Numbered from the stretch's first letter, positions 54,690-61,996 are shown. The stretch is DNA of 64,000 bases from Aquitalea aquatilis (GCF_005155025.1 NZ_CP039731.1:1984001-2048000), one strand, 5' to 3'. Program-made: numbers and translations. The notes: generated by a model not told the origin, from the letters alone.

Positions 54690-55232
54690 ATGTTGATCCT
54701 GAAGAAATCTGTCGCCAACCTGCTGCTGGCTGGCTTGGCCCTGTTGGCAACGGGTACGGCGATGGCCGACGACTGGCACGGCAATGACTGGCGCCCGGAC
54801 ATGCAGCGCGAGTGGCGAGAGGGCATGCCCTGGCGCTTCGAGCAGCACCACTGGCAGCCGGAGCAGCATCCTTACTACAGCCATGCCATGACCGACTTGC
54901 GCATCGCCCGCGATTTGCTGTCCCGTCCGGACCAGCCGCGTGTCGAGCAGGGCGAGCGCCGTGCCGTGGAAGCCATCAACCAGGCCCTGCATGCCATGCA
55001 TGATGCGGCTATTGATGATGGCAAAGACCCCTTCCAGCGCATGCCGCCGGATGCACAGTACCGCCCGGACGACCGTTTCCATCAGGCGCTGCGCCTGCTG
55101 GACAAGGCCAGGCAGGATGCCAACCATGAGGAAGACGACCCCTATCTGCGCGGCCTGCAGCATTACATCATCGGCCAGATTGCTGTTGCCCAGCATGCTG
55201 TGAATGACGCCATCAACGAAGCATTGCGCTAA
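54690..55232 (+). CDS. Hypothetical exported protein, second tandem paralogue
   Basis: 180 residues from ATG 54690 (AGGAG upstream). Cleavable signal peptide ending TGTAMA-D, no lipobox. Blocks HPYYSHAMTDLRIARDLLSRPD (~66-87) and DRFHQALRLLDKARQDANHEEDDPYLRGLQHYI (~125-157) match its neighbour, so the pair arose by duplication. The N-terminal mature segment is tryptophan/histidine/arginine-rich (WHGNDWRPDMQREWREGMPWRFEQHHW). Function unknown. Confidence 0.8.
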   Translation: MLILKKSVANLLLAGLALLATGTAMADDWHGNDWRPDMQREWREGMPWRFEQHHWQPEQHPYYSHAMTDLRIARDLLSRPDQPRVEQGERRAVEAINQALHAMHDAAIDDGKDPFQRMPPDAQYRPDDRFHQALRLLDKARQDANHEEDDPYLRGLQHYIIGQIAVAQHAVNDAINEALR

Positions 55233-55240
55233 GACTCGCT

Positions 55241-55336
55241 AACAAAACCCCCGCGCCTGCGTTGCGTCTCCTTGCCGTACTCTTGGTACTGTCTGGGTCG
55301 GCGCGCCCTGGCCCGGGTTCTCTGCGAGGTTTTGTT
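55241..55336. repeat. Small intergenic element with 9-bp terminal inverted repeats (copy 1)
   Basis: AACAAAACC at the left and GGTTTTGTT at the right. Inner blocks GCGTCTCC, ACTGTCTG and GTCGGCGCGCC also occur in copy 2 at 61914-61996. It starts 9 nt past the stop of the second paralogue. Confidence 0.7.
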
Positions 55337-55480
55337 CGCGGCGTTAAACCCTCACCGCTGCGTCCCCCCGCCACCGCCCGACTGTCGCGGGGGTTTTTAC
55401 TGCCAGGCGGGCGGCTTGCCGCCAAGTTGCCGGTTTTGCGCTACCATGCCGGCTGTTTGATGTTGACCAAGGATGCAACC

Positions 55481-56473
55481 ATGACCCGCCTGCTTGTCCT
55501 CTATAGCGGAGGCACCATTGGCATGGACCACAGCCCGGATGGCCTGGCCCCGGTGCCGGGCCTGCTGCCACGGCTGCTGGAACGTTTTCGCACGCCGGCG
55601 CTGGATTTCGATGTGCTGGAATACCCGCAGCTGATCGACTCGTCGGCCATCATGCCGGCGCAGTGGCAGCAACTGCTGGATGACCTGATTGCCCGCTATG
55701 CCGACTACGACGGCTTCGTGGTGATCCACGGCACCGACACCATGGCCTATACCGCCAGCGTGCTGGCCTTTGCCCTGCAAGGCCTGGCCAAGCCGGTCAT
55801 CGTCACCGGTTCACAACTGCCGCTGGTGCATCCGCGCTCCGATGGCTGGAGCAATCTGGCCGATGCACTGGAAGCCGCCAGCCAGCCCGATCTGCACGAA
55901 GTGTGCATTGCCTTCAATCGCCTGCTGTTGCGCGGCTGCCGTGCGCGCAAGCTGGATGCGGCCAGCTTTGCCGGCTTTGCCAGCCCCAATGCGCCGGCCT
56001 TGGCCAGCTTTGGCATCCAGGCCCAGTGGCAGCGCCAGCACTGGCTGACGCGCACTGGCGCTTTTGCCCCGGTAAAGCTGGATGTCTCGCTCAAGCTGGC
56101 CACCTTTTTCCTGACTCCCGGCTATGCCAGCACGCTGGCGGGCCAGATCATGCAGGATGGCGAGCTGGATGGCGCAGTGCTGATGAGCTATGGCAACGGC
56201 AATACCCCGGCTGATGCGGCCTTGCTCGCTGGTGTGGCCGCGCTGACGGCGCGTGGCGGTGCCGTGCTGAACATCAGCCAGGTGGTGCATGGTGCGGTCG
56301 AAGTAGGGGCTTATGCGGCGAGCCAGCCATTGGCGCGGGCCGGGGCGGTGGCCGGGGCAGACCTGACGCCAGAAGCGGCCACAGCCAAGCTGCTGGTGCT
56401 GTTGTCGCAGGGTTTGCGTGGCGAGGCCTTGCGCCAGCAGCTGGCTACCCCGCTGCTGGGTGAGAGCAGCTAA
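55481..56473 (+). CDS. ansA: L-asparaginase, type I
   Basis: 330 residues from ATG 55481 (AAGGATG upstream). Catalytic motif I YSGGTIGM (Thr12) and motif II HGTDTMAYTAS (Thr85-Asp86) are intact. No signal peptide, so it is the cytoplasmic low-affinity type. A longer reading beginning at 55262 runs through the intergenic repeat element and was rejected. Confidence 0.93.
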   Translation: MTRLLVLYSGGTIGMDHSPDGLAPVPGLLPRLLERFRTPALDFDVLEYPQLIDSSAIMPAQWQQLLDDLIARYADYDGFVVIHGTDTMAYTASVLAFALQGLAKPVIVTGSQLPLVHPRSDGWSNLADALEAASQPDLHEVCIAFNRLLLRGCRARKLDAASFAGFASPNAPALASFGIQAQWQRQHWLTRTGAFAPVKLDVSLKLATFFLTPGYASTLAGQIMQDGELDGAVLMSYGNGNTPADAALLAGVAALTARGGAVLNISQVVHGAVEVGAYAASQPLARAGAVAGADLTPEAATAKLLVLLSQGLRGEALRQQLATPLLGESS

Positions 56474-56499
56474 GCTTGCCAGGCTAGTCTGTAGTAAAG

Positions 56500-56530
56500 A
56501 ACAAGGGCGTGCCTGCGGCACGCCCTTGTT
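56500..56530 (+). terminator. Terminator of ansA
   Basis: AACAAGGGCGTGCC and its complement around TGC, 14-bp perfect stem. It lies 27 nt past the stop codon. The first copy of the 103-bp repeat starts 20 nt further on. Confidence 0.85.
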
Positions 56531-56549
56531 GCTGTCCGGTGCAATAAAT

Positions 56550-56651
56550 TGCCTAAAAAATAAGCGGTCTGATTTTTCATTGCCAGATCAGTAGCTTGCC
56601 CATGCTATCCACAAGCCCTCCACACCGTGGTACACGCGGGGTGGGGAAAAA
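56550..56651 (+). repeat. 103-bp repeat family, copy A (degenerate)
   Basis: Begins TGCCTAAAAAATAAGC. The 9-mer CTATCCACA starts 55 nt later (56605). The CTGTCC position reads TGGTAC. The end block is TGGGGAAAAA. It keeps family spacing but has lost the hairpin stem. Confidence 0.7.
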
Positions 56652-56660
56652 CATGGCAAC

Positions 56661-56763
56661 TGCCCAAAAAACAGGCAATGGCAGAAAGCCTGTTACCACT
56701 CAATGGTTTAGACAGTTTGTCCACAGCCCACACACAAGGCTGTCCCCTCTGCTTGTGTAAAAC
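56661..56763 (+). repeat. 103-bp repeat family, copy B
   Basis: Hairpin TGCCCAAAAAACAGGCA at 56661, 9-mer TTGTCCACA at 56717 (+56), CTGTCC at 56740 (+23), end block TGTGTAAAAC from 56754 (+14). Confidence 0.9.
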
Positions 56764-56811
56764 CGTGTGCTACCGCGCAGGAGGGCTGGCTTGGTGTGGA
56801 CGGCTGGCTGC

Positions 56812-56914
56812 TGCCTAAAAAAGCAGCAGGTCAGGAAAAGTCCATTTCTTTCAGTGCTTTGCTTCAGTTGCCCACAGGCGGTGCACAAGCCTGTCCCCGC
56901 CTGCTGTGCAAAAC
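56812..56914 (+). repeat. 103-bp repeat family, copy C (changed hairpin stem)
   Basis: Loop CTAAAAAA is kept while both stem arms differ from the family: CTGCTGC (56808-56814) pairs with GCAGCAG (56823-56829). 9-mer TTGCCCACA at 56868, CTGTCC at 56891, TGTGCAAAAC from 56905. Confidence 0.9.
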
Positions 56915-56973
56915 CATGGCCAACAGCCAGTTTCAGCGGTGGAGAGCGCCAGCAGGCTGCATAAAATGGCCAT

Positions 56974-57076
56974 TGCCTAAAAAACAGGCAGTCAGTAAAA
57001 CCCTGTCGCGTTTCATGCACTTAGCCAACTTGCCCACAGACCGTGCACAAGGCTGTCCCCGCGCCATGTGTAAAAC
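56974..57076 (+). repeat. 103-bp repeat family, copy D
   Basis: Hairpin TGCCTAAAAAACAGGCA at 56974, 9-mer TTGCCCACA at 57030, CTGTCC at 57053, TGTGTAAAAC from 57067. Confidence 0.9.
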
Positions 57077-57122
57077 TGCGGCGACGCTGCCAGGCACAGG
57101 CAGGCAGCAGGAAACGGGTACT

Positions 57123-57225
57123 TGCCTAAAAAACAGGCAGTATAGAGAAGGCTGATTGCTTTCAGCGACTTAGCCTGTTTGTCCACAAGCCACGCACAAG
57201 GCTGTCCCCGCTGGCTGTGCGAAAC
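57123..57225 (+). repeat. 103-bp repeat family, copy E
   Basis: Hairpin TGCCTAAAAAACAGGCA at 57123, 9-mer TTGTCCACA at 57179, CTGTCC at 57202, TGTGCGAAAC from 57216. It ends 86 nt before the kinase-gene start. Confidence 0.9.
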
Positions 57226-57311
57226 CGTGCACCGTGTGCAGAAATGCGCGGCAACACTACTGGCAGGCTGCCATCCCGACGTATAATCAGACTCTTTGCC
57301 GGTGCCGTGCC

Positions 57312-57851
57312 GTGTCAGTCATCAGAATCGCCGTGATCGGGCCGGAATCCTGCGGCAAGAGCACCTTGTCGCTGCAGCTGGCAGCCGCCTTGCGCAGCCA
57401 GGGCTTGCGCGCCGTGGCCGTGGCCGAATATGCGCGCACCTATTACGCCGAACGGGACTACCAGGTGAGCATGGCCGATATCGAAGCCATTGCCGCCGGC
57501 CAGTTGCAGGCCGAACAGGACGCGGCAGCAGGGCAGGACTGGCTGGTGTGCGATACCACGGTGCTGACTTGCAAGATCTGGGCCGATGTGGCGTTTGGCC
57601 AGCCTTCGCCGGCCCTGCTGCAGCTGTACCGGCCACAAGACTATGGGTTCACCTTGTTGACCGCGGCCGACATCCCCTGGCAGCCGGACCCGCTGCGCAG
57701 CCATCCCCAGCAGCGCGACTGGTTGCTGGGTTTGTACCAGGCCGAGCTGGCGCGGCAAGGCGTGGCATATACCCTAGTGCAGGGCGGGCAGGCCGCACGG
57801 CTGGCGCAGGCCTTGCAGGCGCTGGGCCGCGCAGATTTGCCTAAAAAATAA
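57312..57851 (+). CDS. NadR-like P-loop kinase (nicotinamide riboside kinase-type AAA ATPase)
   Basis: 179 residues from GTG 57312. P-loop IAVIGPESCGKSTLSLQL (residues ~6-23), VAEYARTYYAERDYQVSMADIEAIAAGQ and the Walker-B-like strand WLVCDTTVLTCKIWADVAFG match the C-terminal kinase domain of NadR. The adenylyltransferase and HTH domains of full NadR are absent. The likely reaction is phosphorylation of nicotinamide riboside; no PnuC transporter lies next to it, so the substrate is inferred. The ribosome-binding site is weak. The last codons (LPKK-stop) and the stop itself belong to repeat copy F. Confidence 0.82.
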   Translation: MSVIRIAVIGPESCGKSTLSLQLAAALRSQGLRAVAVAEYARTYYAERDYQVSMADIEAIAAGQLQAEQDAAAGQDWLVCDTTVLTCKIWADVAFGQPSPALLQLYRPQDYGFTLLTAADIPWQPDPLRSHPQQRDWLLGLYQAELARQGVAYTLVQGGQAARLAQALQALGRADLPKK

Positions 57852-57940
57852 GCAGTAGTGACAAAGCCTTTATATTTCATGGCCTTGTCCCCATTTTCCA
57901 CAGCTACCCCACAGCCCTGTCCCGCAGGCAGGTGGAAAAG
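57838..57940 (+). repeat. 103-bp repeat family, copy F (overlaps kinase gene end)
   Basis: Starts TGCCTAAAAAATAAGCA at 57838, inside the kinase gene, whose TAA stop is 57849-57851. 9-mer TTTTCCACA at 57894, CTGTCC at 57917, GGTGGAAAAG from 57931. Confidence 0.85.
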
Positions 57941-57950
57941 CGGCAGTACC

Positions 57951-58052
57951 TGCCTAAAAAACAGGCACTGCGAAAAATGGCTTTTCGCTCAAACAGTTGC
58001 AGGTCTTGTCCACAGCCGGTGCACAAGCCTGTCCAGAATGGATGTGTAAAAA
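57951..58052 (+). repeat. 103-bp repeat family, copy G (abuts S4 gene)
   Basis: Hairpin TGCCTAAAAAACAGGCA at 57951, 9-mer TTGTCCACA at 58006 (+55), CTGTCC at 58029, TGTGTAAAAA from 58043. Its last A is the first base of the S4-gene ATG. Copy F ends only 10 nt before it. Confidence 0.9.
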
Positions 58053-58267
58053 TGAATGAAATCTACAAACTGACTACCGAATACATCGCCCTGTGCGATC
58101 TGCTGAAAAGCTGCAGCGTGTGTTCTTCCGGTGGCGAAGCCAAGCATTTCATCGCCGAAGGCAATGTAGCGGTGAATGGCGTGCAGGAATTGCGCAAGAC
58201 CTGCAAGATCCGCGCCGGCCAGGTGGTGAGCGGGCAGGGCTTTACCATCAAGGTGCTTGCTGCCTGA
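58052..58267 (+). CDS. S4-domain RNA-binding protein (YbcJ-like)
   Basis: 71 residues from ATG 58052. The S4 fold is recognisable in SSGGEAKHFIAEGNVAVNGVQELRKTCKIRAGQVV. E. coli YbcJ-type proteins bind RNA, target unknown. An in-frame upstream reading starts at 57932 and adds 40 residues encoded mostly by repeat copy G; ATG 58052 with GGATG about 8 nt upstream is preferred. Stop and next ATG overlap (TGATG). Confidence 0.85.
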   Translation: MNEIYKLTTEYIALCDLLKSCSVCSSGGEAKHFIAEGNVAVNGVQELRKTCKIRAGQVVSGQGFTIKVLAA

Positions 58268-58470
58268 TGAGCGAGCCGCTTCCGTTGGCGCCAGATGCTG
58301 CCGATCCCATGCCGGAGCCGCCGTTCGAGGTGAGCGACGACATGTGCTGCGGCAGCGGCTGTGATCCCTGCATTCTCGACACCTATCAAGCCGAACTGCG
58401 CGACTACCGCAGCCGGCTGGCCGCCTGGCAGGCGCGGCAGCCGTTACGGCAGAACAAGGACGGACAATAA
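58267..58470 (+). CDS. Oxidoreductase-like small protein (Cys-rich N-terminal domain family)
   Basis: 67 residues. The block MCCGSGCDPCILDTYQAELRDYR (residues ~26-48) is the oxidoreductase-like domain signature with four cysteines in a CC-x3-C-x2-C arrangement. The rest is proline/acidic N-terminus and a short charged helix. Function not known. Overlaps the S4 gene by 1 nt and lies 3 nt before the PHP phosphatase gene, so the three are one operon. Confidence 0.85.
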   Translation: MSEPLPLAPDAADPMPEPPFEVSDDMCCGSGCDPCILDTYQAELRDYRSRLAAWQARQPLRQNKDGQ

Positions 58471-58473
58471 GCC

Positions 58474-59340
58474 ATGGCCAGTATCGATCTGCATTTTCAT
58501 TCGCACGCCTCCGATGGCGCGCTGCCGCCGGCCGAGGTGATTGCCCGTGCCGCTGAGCGCGAGGCCACGCTGGTGGCGCTGACCGACCACGATTGCACGC
58601 GCGGGCTGGCCGAAGCCCGTGCTGCCGCCGCGACCCATGGCGTGGATTTTCTCGACGGGGTCGAGGTATCGGTCACCTGGAATGGCAAGCACACCGTGCA
58701 TATTGTCGGCCTGGGCATCGACCCCGAGCATGCCGGCCTGCTGGCCGGTCTGCAGTCCATCCGCGATGGCCGGGTGGAGCGTGCCCGCGAAATGTCCGAC
58801 TCGCTGGCCCGTATCGGTATCCACGGTGCTTTCGAAGGGGCGATGGCGGTATGCGAAAACCCGGAAATGATAGGCCGTACCCACTTTGCCCGTTTCCTGG
58901 TGAATAGCGGCGAGGTGAAAGATGTCCGCACCGTGTTCCGCAAATACCTGACGCCGGGCAAGCCCGGCTATGTGCCGCATGAATGGACCAATCTGGCCGA
59001 TGCAGTAGGCTGGATCGTCGCCTCCGGCGGCATGGCGGTGATCGCCCATCCCGGCCGTTACGATATGGGCCGCACCCTTACCGAGCGGCTGATCCTGGAT
59101 TTCAAGGACGCTGGTGGTCGTGGCATCGAAGTGGCCAGTGGCAGCCACAGCCTGGACGATATGCACAAGTACGCGTTGATTGCCCAGCGCTACGGCCTGC
59201 TGTCCAGTGCCGGCAGCGATTTTCACGCGCCGGGCGAAGGCGGCCGCGACGTGGGCCGCACCGATGACCTGCCGCCCATCTGCCAGCCGGTGTGGCAGGC
59301 ACTGCAAGAGCGCATCATCCGCGCCCCACGCGCGGCATAA
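58474..59340 (+). CDS. rnm: PHP-domain 3',5'-nucleoside bisphosphate phosphatase / RNase AM
   Basis: 288 residues. PHP metal motifs DLHFHSHASDG (residues 5-15), LTDHDCTRG, EVSVTW, VIAHPGRYD, and SAGSDFHAPGE near the end, all intact. The closest characterised protein I recall is Cv1693 of C. violaceum, which dephosphorylates 3',5'-nucleotide bisphosphates. The E. coli homologue YciV (RNase AM/TrpH) also trims 5' ends of rRNA. Conserved neighbour yciO follows after 20 nt. Confidence 0.93.
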   Translation: MASIDLHFHSHASDGALPPAEVIARAAEREATLVALTDHDCTRGLAEARAAAATHGVDFLDGVEVSVTWNGKHTVHIVGLGIDPEHAGLLAGLQSIRDGRVERAREMSDSLARIGIHGAFEGAMAVCENPEMIGRTHFARFLVNSGEVKDVRTVFRKYLTPGKPGYVPHEWTNLADAVGWIVASGGMAVIAHPGRYDMGRTLTERLILDFKDAGGRGIEVASGSHSLDDMHKYALIAQRYGLLSSAGSDFHAPGEGGRDVGRTDDLPPICQPVWQALQERIIRAPRAA

Positions 59341-59360
59341 ACCAACACAAAAGCACACAC

Positions 59361-59981
59361 ATGGCACAGTTCTTCATGATTCACCCGGACAATCCGCAGG
59401 CGCGGCTGATCCGGGAAGCGGCGACCATCCTGCGGGGCGGCGGGGTGGTGGTGTATCCCACCGACTCCTGTTACGCGCTGGGCTGCATGCTGGGTGACAA
59501 GAAGGCGATGGAGCGCATTCTGGCCATCCGCCAGATCGAGCTCAAGCATCACCTGACCCTGGTCTGTCACAACCTGTCGGAGCTGGCCAACTACGCCCGC
59601 GTCGACAACAGCCAGTTCCGCCAGCTCAAGGCCGCCACGCCGGGCAGCTACACCTTCATCCTGCAGGCCACCAAGGAAGTGCCGCGCCGCACCTTGCATC
59701 CCAAGCGCGCCACCATCGGCCTGCGCGTGCCGGACCACAAGGTGGCGCTGGCCCTGCTGGAAGAGCTGGGCGAGCCCATCCTGTCCTGTACCCTGCTATT
59801 GCCGGGCGATGACGAGCCACTGACCGACCCGTATGAAATCCGCGAACGGCTGGAGCACAGCGTGGATGCGGTGATTGACGGCGGCTGGTGCGGCACCGAC
59901 CCCACCACGGTGATCGACATGACCGACGGCGTGGAACTGCTGCGTCGCGGCAAGGGCGACCCGGCCGTTTTCGGTTTATAG
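59361..59981 (+). CDS. yciO: YciO/Sua5-family protein (threonylcarbamoyl-AMP synthase-like)
   Basis: 206 residues from ATG 59361 (MAQFFMIHPDNPQARLI). YrdC/Sua5 fold: VVVYPTDSCYALGCMLGDKKAMERI, LVCHNLSELANYAR, PGSYTFILQATKEVPR, and GLRVPDHKVALALLEELGEPILSCTLLLPG. YciO proteins are a separate clade from the essential TsaC; TsaC itself is not in the window. Start chosen at the family N-terminus; the ribosome-binding site is poor. Co-oriented with the PHP phosphatase, as in E. coli yciV-yciO. Confidence 0.9.
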   Translation: MAQFFMIHPDNPQARLIREAATILRGGGVVVYPTDSCYALGCMLGDKKAMERILAIRQIELKHHLTLVCHNLSELANYARVDNSQFRQLKAATPGSYTFILQATKEVPRRTLHPKRATIGLRVPDHKVALALLEELGEPILSCTLLLPGDDEPLTDPYEIRERLEHSVDAVIDGGWCGTDPTTVIDMTDGVELLRRGKGDPAVFGL

Positions 59982-60054
59982 CCAGCCCGGCTGGAACCAT
60001 GGCCGGCTGTCCCCATCTAGTAGTGGTTCATCTTACCCAACCAGAAAAGAAGCT

Positions 60055-60696
60055 ATGGGCGATACCTCTCAACTGATCCAGCAGATCAGCATCTATGCCT
60101 TGCCGGTGCTGCTGGCCATTACCCTGCACGAAGCCGCGCATGCCTATGCCGCCAAGCGTTTTGGCGATGCCACCGCCTATATGCTGGGGCGCATGACGCT
60201 TAACCCGCTCAAGCACATCGACCCGGTCGGCACCGTGCTGCTGCCCCTGCTGTCGCTGATGATGGGCGGCGTGCTGTTTGGCTGGGCCAAGCCGGTGCCG
60301 GTGAGTTTTGGTGCCTTGCGCAATCCGCGCGTCGGCATGCGCTGGGTGGCGGCAGCCGGCCCGCTGGCCAACTTTGTCATGGCGGTGATGTGGGTCTTGC
60401 TGCTGAAACTCGCCATCATGATGAACAACAGCTATTCCGAACCGCTGGCGCTGATGAGCAAGGCCGGCATCAATATCAACGTCATGCTGATGGTGCTCAA
60501 CCTGCTGCCACTGCTGCCGCTGGATGGCGGGCGCATCGTGGAAAGCCTGCTGCCGCCGGGCCTGGCCTACAAGTATTCCCGGCTGGAACCCTATGGCATG
60601 TGGATACTGATCGCGCTGATCTTTACCGGCGCGCTCATGCCGCTGCTCAATCCGCTGCGCCAGCTGGTGTATCATCTGCTCAGTCTCTTTTTCTAA
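60055..60696 (+). CDS. Site-2 protease family (M50) membrane metalloprotease homologue
   Basis: 213 residues, five or six predicted helices. HEAAH (zinc His residues, ~26-30) and the second metal site LLPLDGGRIVE (~157-167) are both present, so it could be active. MLGRMTLNPLKHIDPVGTVLLPLLSLMMGG and GWAKPVPVSFGALRNPRVGMRWVAAAGPLANFVMA match the short, PDZ-less M50 clade. Substrate unknown. It is 14 nt upstream of trpS. Confidence 0.9.
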   Translation: MGDTSQLIQQISIYALPVLLAITLHEAAHAYAAKRFGDATAYMLGRMTLNPLKHIDPVGTVLLPLLSLMMGGVLFGWAKPVPVSFGALRNPRVGMRWVAAAGPLANFVMAVMWVLLLKLAIMMNNSYSEPLALMSKAGININVMLMVLNLLPLLPLDGGRIVESLLPPGLAYKYSRLEPYGMWILIALIFTGALMPLLNPLRQLVYHLLSLFF

Positions 60697-60710
60697 CTGG
60701 AATCCGCTCC

Positions 60711-61907
60711 ATGTTTGCCAACCGCATCCTTTCCGGCATGCGCCCCACGGGCAGCCTGCACCTGGGCCATTACCACGGCGTCATCAAGAACTGGGTAGAG
60801 CTGCAGAGCAGTCACGATTGCTATTTCATGGTGGCCGACTGGCACGCCCTCACCACCAATTACGATAATGTCTCCATCATCGAAAAGAGCATCTGGGACA
60901 TGGTGATCGACTGGCTGGCCGCCGGTGTCGACCCGGACAAGGCCACGGTATTCCTGCAGTCCAAGGTGCCGCAGCATGCCGAGCTGCACCTGGCGCTGTC
61001 CATGGTGACCCCGCTGTCCTGGCTGGAGCGCGTGCCCACCTACAAGGACCAGATCGAAAAACTGTCCACCAAGGATCTGGGCACCTACGGCTTCCTCGGC
61101 TACCCGCTACTGCAGGCCGCCGACATCCTGGTGTACAAGGCCGGGCTGGTGCCGGTGGGCGAAGACCAGGTGCCGCACATCGAACTGACCCGTGAAGTGG
61201 CACGCCGCTTCAACAATCTGTTTGGCCGCGAACCCAATTTCGACGAACTGGCCCAGGCCGCCGCCAAGAAAATCGGCAAGCAGGGCAAGCAGTTCATGCA
61301 GCAGCGCACTGCTTATTTGCAGGACGGCAACGCCGAAGCCTTGCAAGCGGCGCGCGAGATTCTGGCTGCCAGCCAGAACCTGGGCGTGGCCGACCGCGAA
61401 CGCCTGGCCGGCTGGCTGGAAAACAAGGGCAAGACCATCCTGCCAGAGCCAGAAGCTAAGCTGACCGCCGCCTCGCGCATGCCGGGCCTGGACGGGCAGA
61501 AGATGTCCAAGTCCTACGGCAACACCATCACCATGCGCGAAGCGCCGGAGCTGGTGAGCAAGAAGGTCAAGGCCATGCCGACCGATCCGGCCCGCGTGCG
61601 CCGTACCGATGCCGGCAATCCGGAGAAATGCCCGGTATGGCAGCTGCATCAGGTGTACAGCGATCACGAAACCCGCGAATGGGTGAAGCAGGGCTGTACC
61701 AGCGCCGGCATCGGCTGTCTGGATTGCAAGCAGCCGGTGATCGAAGGTGTGCTGCGCGAACAGCAACCGATGTTCGAGCGGGCCGAGCAGTATCTGTCCC
61801 ACCCGGACCGGGTCAAGGAAATCGTGTTCGAAGGCTGTCGCCGTGCCGAGAAAGTGGCCAAGGAAACCATGACCGACGTGCGCGCGGCCATGGGGCTGGG
61901 TTTCTAA
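60711..61907 (+). CDS. trpS: Tryptophanyl-tRNA synthetase
   Basis: 398 residues from ATG 60711 (TGGAATCCGCTCC upstream). Class I signature TGSLHLGHYHG (HIGH motif) and KMSKS motif in DGQKMSKSYGNT. The middle insertion (EALQAAREILAASQNLGVADRERLAGWLENKGKTI) explains why it exceeds the ~335 residues of E. coli TrpS; several betaproteobacteria have this long type. Cysteines in CTSAGIGCLDCKQP near the C-terminus are a mark of this subtype. Confidence 0.96.
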   Translation: MFANRILSGMRPTGSLHLGHYHGVIKNWVELQSSHDCYFMVADWHALTTNYDNVSIIEKSIWDMVIDWLAAGVDPDKATVFLQSKVPQHAELHLALSMVTPLSWLERVPTYKDQIEKLSTKDLGTYGFLGYPLLQAADILVYKAGLVPVGEDQVPHIELTREVARRFNNLFGREPNFDELAQAAAKKIGKQGKQFMQQRTAYLQDGNAEALQAAREILAASQNLGVADRERLAGWLENKGKTILPEPEAKLTAASRMPGLDGQKMSKSYGNTITMREAPELVSKKVKAMPTDPARVRRTDAGNPEKCPVWQLHQVYSDHETREWVKQGCTSAGIGCLDCKQPVIEGVLREQQPMFERAEQYLSHPDRVKEIVFEGCRRAEKVAKETMTDVRAAMGLGF

Positions 61908-61913
61908 GCGCAG

Positions 61914-61996
61914 CTGACAAAACCCCTGTTGCGGTGTCGCGCCTCCTGTCTGCGTCGGCGCGCCTTGCGCCAGGGGCGCTATGCTAATTTGTCAGC
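61914..61996. repeat. Small intergenic element with 9-bp terminal inverted repeats (copy 2)
   Basis: GCTGACAAA at the left and TTTGTCAGC at the right, 83 bp. Shares ACAAAACCCC, GCGCCTCC, TGTCTGCGTCGGCGCGCC-type inner blocks with copy 1 at 55241-55336, which is longer by a segment that contains GTACTCTTGGTAC. Starts 7 nt past the trpS stop. Confidence 0.75.

Noticed and set aside
56627-57155. Small cysteine-rich proteins encoded by the repeats (LPKKQA...CPRxxCKT frames)
   Set aside because: Copies A, E and F carry early stop codons in that frame while block spacing is kept, so selection is on nucleic acid, not peptide.
56550-58052. CRISPR array for the repeat family
   Set aside because: Units are ~103 bp, internally variable, unevenly spaced, interrupted by a gene, and no cas gene is present.
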